A DNA stretch of 64,000 bases, from assembly GCA_018389105.1 (NCBI GenBank), contig JACATO010000065.1, forward strand, positions 763,001 through 827,000, read 5' to 3'. Within the stretch, counting starts at the first letter, position 1. Each line of letters opens with the position of its first letter. The stretch is from Nautilus pompilius (lineage: Eukaryota; Mollusca; Cephalopoda; Nautilida; Nautilidae). The translations under genes and the position numbers were made by a program. Positions 59,448 to 64,000 of the stretch are shown here, piece after piece. The notes under the pieces were generated by a model. That model saw only the letters and a list, made by a program, of their open reading frames with translations, made no database searches and had not been told where the DNA came from.

Positions 59448-61786
59448 ATGTCCAAGAAAAATAACACCATCACTCAATTTTTCAAGCCATCTGGTGAGAT
59501 TTCTACCACTCAAATTCCGGACATTGGTACCTCATCATTTCCCCGGTTGAAAAAGACGTCTCCTCAACCTCAACAACTTCCGATATACACACAAATGGGC
59601 TCCATACTACAACACTGGTAACGCCCAAGGCCTTCCATCCTGACCATAATTTCAAGTTTCCAACGACTACGAAAGGAAAACAAAAAAGATCGTGTCAATG
59701 GCAATGGTTTGAAAAGTATCCTTGGCTAGACTACTCTATCGAAAAAGATTCAGTAACTTGTTTCCTATGCCGAAAACAGAATGCTCAAAAAAATCTAATA
59801 AGTGAGCATTGTAAGGAATTAGCTTTCTTGGAGACGGGGTTTCGAAATTGGAAAAACGCATTATCTAAGTTTGAAAAGCACCAAGTAAGTAAATGTCACA
59901 TTGCTGCCACATCAAATGAGATAGTCATTCCACAGTGCGGAAATGTGATCGCAATGATCAATGCGAACGAACGGGCAAACATGGAAATGAACCGTCGTTG
60001 TTTTTTGGAGTTATTGGATGCAATACAGTATTTGGCTCGTCAAGGCTTACCTCTTCGAGGAGATGATGACGAAGAATCAAATTTAATTCAGTTCCTAAAG
60101 AAGAGATCGAAATCGTTTCCGGAGCTAAAAGATTGGCTAGCAAGAAAACAAGTCAAGTTTACATCACATGATATTCAAAATGAGGTGCTTAACATAATGG
60201 CTAATAATGTGGTAAGAGCATTACTAAAGAGTATAAGTGGGAATATTTTTTCTATCATGGCAGATGAATATACAGATGTTTCGAACAAAGAGCAGCTAAC
60301 ATTTTGTTTACGTTGGGTGACAGATGCTCTTGATGTTGCAGAAAAATTTTTTAGGATTTTACGAAGTACCAAACATTAGCAGTGCAACAATAGTCGCGGT
60401 ACTAAAGGACATCTTATCTCGATATCAACTAAATCCAGATCTATGTCGTGGTCAATGCTATGATGGGGCCAGTAATATGCTTGGTAAATCATCTGGTGTA
60501 GCAGTGCAGATACGAGAGCTACAACCACTGGCCCTGGAGACGCATTGCCATGCACATTCTTTATCACTATCAGTAAAGGATACTACCAAACACATTAAAA
60601 TTTTGCGTGATACAATGGGCACAGCCGGTGAAATTGTGATCCTAATAAAATACTCGCCGAAACGGGAGAACATGCTTGGAATGATGAAAGATCAAATAGA
60701 GTGCGATTCTGAAGAGGTTTTCAAAGCCAATGGGATACTTAAACTTTCAGAGACACGCTGGACCGTTAGAGCAGACTGCTTCAAAAGAATCTTGGAAAAT
60801 TACGATGATCTAATGAGAGTCTGGCAGCATTGTTTGGAGAATGACCGTATGCAGACCGACGTGAAATCTCGGATCAGTGGCGTAAAAAAACAAATGAAAT
60901 CTTTTGATTTCTTTTTTGGATTGAATATTGGTCACCGACTATTTTCCCCACACAGATAACCTATCTAGAACATTACAGGCTGAAAAAATGTCTGCTTGCC
61001 AAAGTAAAAGAAATGCAAACCTGGTGGTCAGCGTCTTAGAAGGAATGAGAAGTGAGGAATCATTCAATAGTTTGTACGAATCCATCATTTTGAAAGCAAA
61101 GCAGCATTCTTTCCATATCAGAACCTACCAATAAAAGAAAAAGGAAAGCCCACGACTACTCGATCGTAACGTTTCTTGATGGCAGCAGTAGCACTGAACC
61201 AGCATATCACCCTTGCACAGCACGCGATAATTACCGAAGTATTTATTACGAGGCATTAGATACATTGGTTACATCAATCAAGGAACGATTTTCACAGCCG
61301 AGCTTCGAAGCGTACGAGAAAATGGAAGGACTTCTCCTAAAATCAATCCAATCATTTGATACATCGGAAGAAATAGAGTATCTTCGTGCGCACTACAGCA
61401 ATGACATTGTTATCAACCACTTAGACGTTGAAAAGGATGTTCTCTGTGCCATGTTTAAGGAAGAAAAAATCGTTTGTTTCCAAGAAGTGGTTAACCATAT
61501 AAAGAAGATAGATCAAGCACAGAGATTGCTAATTCCAAATGTTGTAACTATTTGTAAATTGCTTTTGGTAAATCCAGCAACCACAGCAACCGCAGAGCGC
61601 TCGTTTTCGCTTGCACGAAGAATAAAAACATGGTTGCGTTCGAAAATGTTGGCTGCACGATTCAACTCAATGGCTATCTTGCATGCACACAGACAATTAA
61701 CAGAATCCTTGAGTCTAACTGAAGTAGCAAACGAATTTGTCAGCAAAAAGGAAAGCAGAAAATTCATTTTTGGGCGTTTTTCATAG
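59448..61786 (+). pseudogene. hAT transposase, TTF zinc finger/ZMYM1-like, four frame changes
   Basis: Starts MSKKNNTITQFFKPSG. Then a TTF-type zinc-finger region (WFEKYPWLDYSIEKDSVTCF, LCRKQ, TGFRNWKNALSKFEKH), a DUF4371-type core (IMADEYTDVSNKEQLTF, CYDGASNMLGKSSGV, THCHAHSLSLSVKD, LSETRWTVRADCF) and the C-terminal hAT dimerisation region (NPATTATAERSFSLARRIKT, WLRSKM). Frame changes fall near 59600, 60345, 60945 and 61110; two of them lie in homopolymers (T6 and C4). Apart from those it is nearly intact, so either it died recently or some indels are sequencing errors. Family transposases act in the nucleus on their terminal repeats. Confidence 0.9.
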
Positions 61787-62166
61787 ATTTTATGACTAAA
61801 TTGATTTTGAAACTTTATTAATCAACATGTATAATATTTGTTGATACTTAACTGTTAGAAGTCTAATTTTTTCATCATAAAAGTTATTACGTTTCTTTTC
61901 CCATCGTACGTGTCGATAGTGTTTCATTATGACTCCTCCCTAACTTTTTCTCAATAAACAACGAGTGTTTTCTCAAAACATCGTATTCTATACCCTGAGC
62001 ACTATAATATTCTGTTAATTTTAAGTTCCGGAGATACTTTTTTAGCCAATCTAGAAGGTCTAATTAAAAATATTCTTGCGCGTTGCCCAACCGTGGTGGG
62101 TCCTATGTCAGTAAACTCAACTCTTAGCCCCCCCAGGTTCAATTTCGTGGCGCCGTCCCTGTGTCC

Positions 62167-64000
62167 TGGATGTGACATGGTTTACTCTTTAATGAGATGC
62201 TGTCACTAAACTGAGTCTAGGCTGAAAATGTGACTTAAAGCAAATAAGAAGCATTGAACACCTTAGTATTGATGAATAGCACTGATGAAAAGTTTTTAAA
62301 ACAGAAATAATTATACAATCTTTGAATTAGTAGCTATTCTTGTATATGTTATGTGTTATTCAGTGCTCTTTGTAGCTACTTTTTGGTCATATCTTTCTTC
62401 TTTTTTATTAATAGTAATTATCTTACATTTCTCTTTCTATTTAGTAGGTCTTGCAATTCTCTTTACATTATTAACAAGTAATACACAATTATTCTCTTTG
62501 TATTAATAGCCCAGCACCATTCTCTTTGTATTAGTGGCAGTTCTTATTTTGTATTGCTAGTTGTTCATGCAGATATCTGTTAATAATTATATAAGCAATT
62601 TTCAATTTACCAAGTAATTTTGCAATTGTTGGTCTTAAAGAATTGCTCTAGTCACATGATTAATTGATAGTTTAAAAAATAAAAATCAAAAAGTAGAAAA
62701 AAAAAATATATGGCAATAATTAAAACAAACCAAGAATAGGATTCTTTTGTAGACAAGAGTCAGAAAAGCACTGATGGTTGATCTTTGTGATGCTCTCCTT
62801 GTGGGAGTTAGTAATTTTTAAAATTTAAATCATTGCATGCGAGTATCAGTCTACAGGTTTGTCTTTCATTAAAAACTTTAATCTAAGCTCAACAAAAAAA
62901 AAATCATTTAAAAACCAAAATGAATAGGTGTATTGAATATAAGATATTTTTTGTTTTTTATATGTATATTTTATATTTATTTCTATAGGTGAGTAGGCTT
63001 CTTTAATTCAAATATGAGAAAAGAACGTTTGGATCAGTAACTTCCTGTAGTAATGTACTGTAAAATATTTTGCTTGAAAATTTAATGGGAAGCTGTGTTT
63101 ATTATCAGAAATAATTTTCAGTTTTATCAAATTTATCCTATTCAAAGCTTTTTTTTTTTCTTTTTTTTTAAGTTTGTTTTCTGGATATGATTTCTTCTTG
63201 GTTAATCCTTATCCTGAATTTCAAGGTCTAAGGATGTGTCTCACCAATGAGCTAGAAGGTGTTGGGGTATTATCAACCTTGGTGACCAACTGAGTAGTTA
63301 CTAAGGTATGGTTTGGGGCTCTTGAGTAACTGGTGGTCAAGGTGAGGCCAATCAAGAGTTAGCCATGGAATCTCTTTAATGTGTACCTGGAAAAGCTTAC
63401 TAGAACATTTTGTTCATATACATGGATGGAAACTCATATATGGAAACTCATGTAGACTGCTTTAGAAGAAACCAGTCCAGGAGGTACATGATAATGATTT
63501 GAGCTCTAAGCCCTCAACCATGGCAGTCTAATAGTTTAACATTGGACCAGTGGCTGACCTAGGGATAAGTTTTTTGAAAATCTATAGAAAGAGAAAGAGA
63601 GAGTAGTGGAAATGAGCATAAATACACAAGTAGTTTATTAAATAAACATACAAAATTTATTTATTTAATTAAAATTACTGTTTATTCAGAATATAAAAAT
63701 ATATAATAATGCACATCCTTAGATTACTCATATAAAATAGTTAATTTTTGGAATGACTTTAGCCAATAACAGGTCCTTAACTCTTGCTTTATTTTTATGA
63801 AATTTCTATTATCTATTAATGAATTGTGCATGCTGGTGCATATGGATGAGACTCTTAAAGATATTTTAATGAAGACTGTGCTTAAATAAGGAAAGTATTC
63901 CCATACAGCCTTAGGATTAAACATTTCTCTAATAGGTATCTTAAAAACTATAATGAGATGTAATGAAGGCAGTGGTAACAATATAAAGAGTTTCAAGAGG
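62167..64000. other. Right end of window, QRICH2-like intron 7
   Basis: AT-rich, CpG-poor DNA with one SINE copy. No next exon is recognised. Confidence 0.5.
63235..63565 (-). repeat. tRNA-derived SINE, decayed copy
   Basis: The minus strand has CAGCCACTGGTCCAATG (A box) and GAGCTCAAATCATTA (decayed B box). The body shares GGCTAACTCTTGATTGGCCT and the closing segment with the copy at 45.3-45.6 kb. Confidence 0.6.

Larger units (their letters stand above)
58599..62161 (+). mobile_element. ZMYM/TTF-type hAT transposon, 3563 bp
   Basis: The left end CAGGCACGGCGCCAC and right end GTGGCGCCGTCCCTG are inverted repeats with one mismatch. Flanking TGTCC at 58594-58598 and 62162-62166 looks like a target-site duplication of 5 bp, shorter than the usual hAT 8 bp. 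The element is CpG-rich inside a CpG-poor intron. It has its own 5' noncoding exon and an intron (58890-59443, GTAAGA...TTGTAG) ahead of the transposase ATG. Confidence 0.88.

Overview
This is eukaryotic DNA: interrupted genes with GT-AG introns, AATAAA poly(A) signals, microsatellites, tRNA-type SINEs and DNA transposons. The organism is probably a mollusc. The left third carries two tandem copies of a secreted L-amino-acid-oxidase-like flavoprotein of the achacin/aplysianin/escapin type, known from gastropods and related molluscs. The split between CpG-rich intergenic DNA and a CpG-depleted gene body fits invertebrate mosaic methylation. I cannot tell gastropod from cephalopod or bivalve.

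Layout. (1) 416-1078: last exon of oxidase copy A; its upstream exons lie left of the window. (2) 1.1-13.3 kb: intergenic, no gene recognised, with dispersed inverted repeats, a 45-bp satellite and short tandem duplications. (3) 13392-29142: oxidase copy B, which I could assemble from seven exons whose splice phases all agree, giving a 517-residue secreted protein. A TATA box lies upstream and a poly(A) signal downstream. Its introns hold a decayed mariner, a Tc1 fossil and a 1.1-kb minisatellite with about 30 perfect TGACGTCA (CRE) palindromes. (4) 29.3-32.2 kb: AT-rich spacer. (5) 32236 to the right edge: a QRICH2/C16orf96-like gene. Its first exon is CpG-rich, six more exons reach 58069, and the gene continues out of the window. 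One exon encodes eleven 12-residue Lys/Asp repeats.

The introns of the right-hand gene are a stratified transposon record. Old CpG-poor fossils (Tc1, pogo/Tigger-like, ZBED-type hAT, SINEs) sit beside younger CpG-rich insertions: two related mariners, one with a six-fold amplified TATA-box unit, and a 3.56-kb ZMYM/TTF-type hAT with matching terminal inverted repeats. CpG density drops about four-fold just after the first exon of this gene.

The two gene types have no evident functional link: one is a secreted flavoprotein pair, the other probably a sperm-flagellum/coiled-coil protein. No prokaryotic features, CRISPR arrays, rRNA or free-standing tRNA genes were seen.
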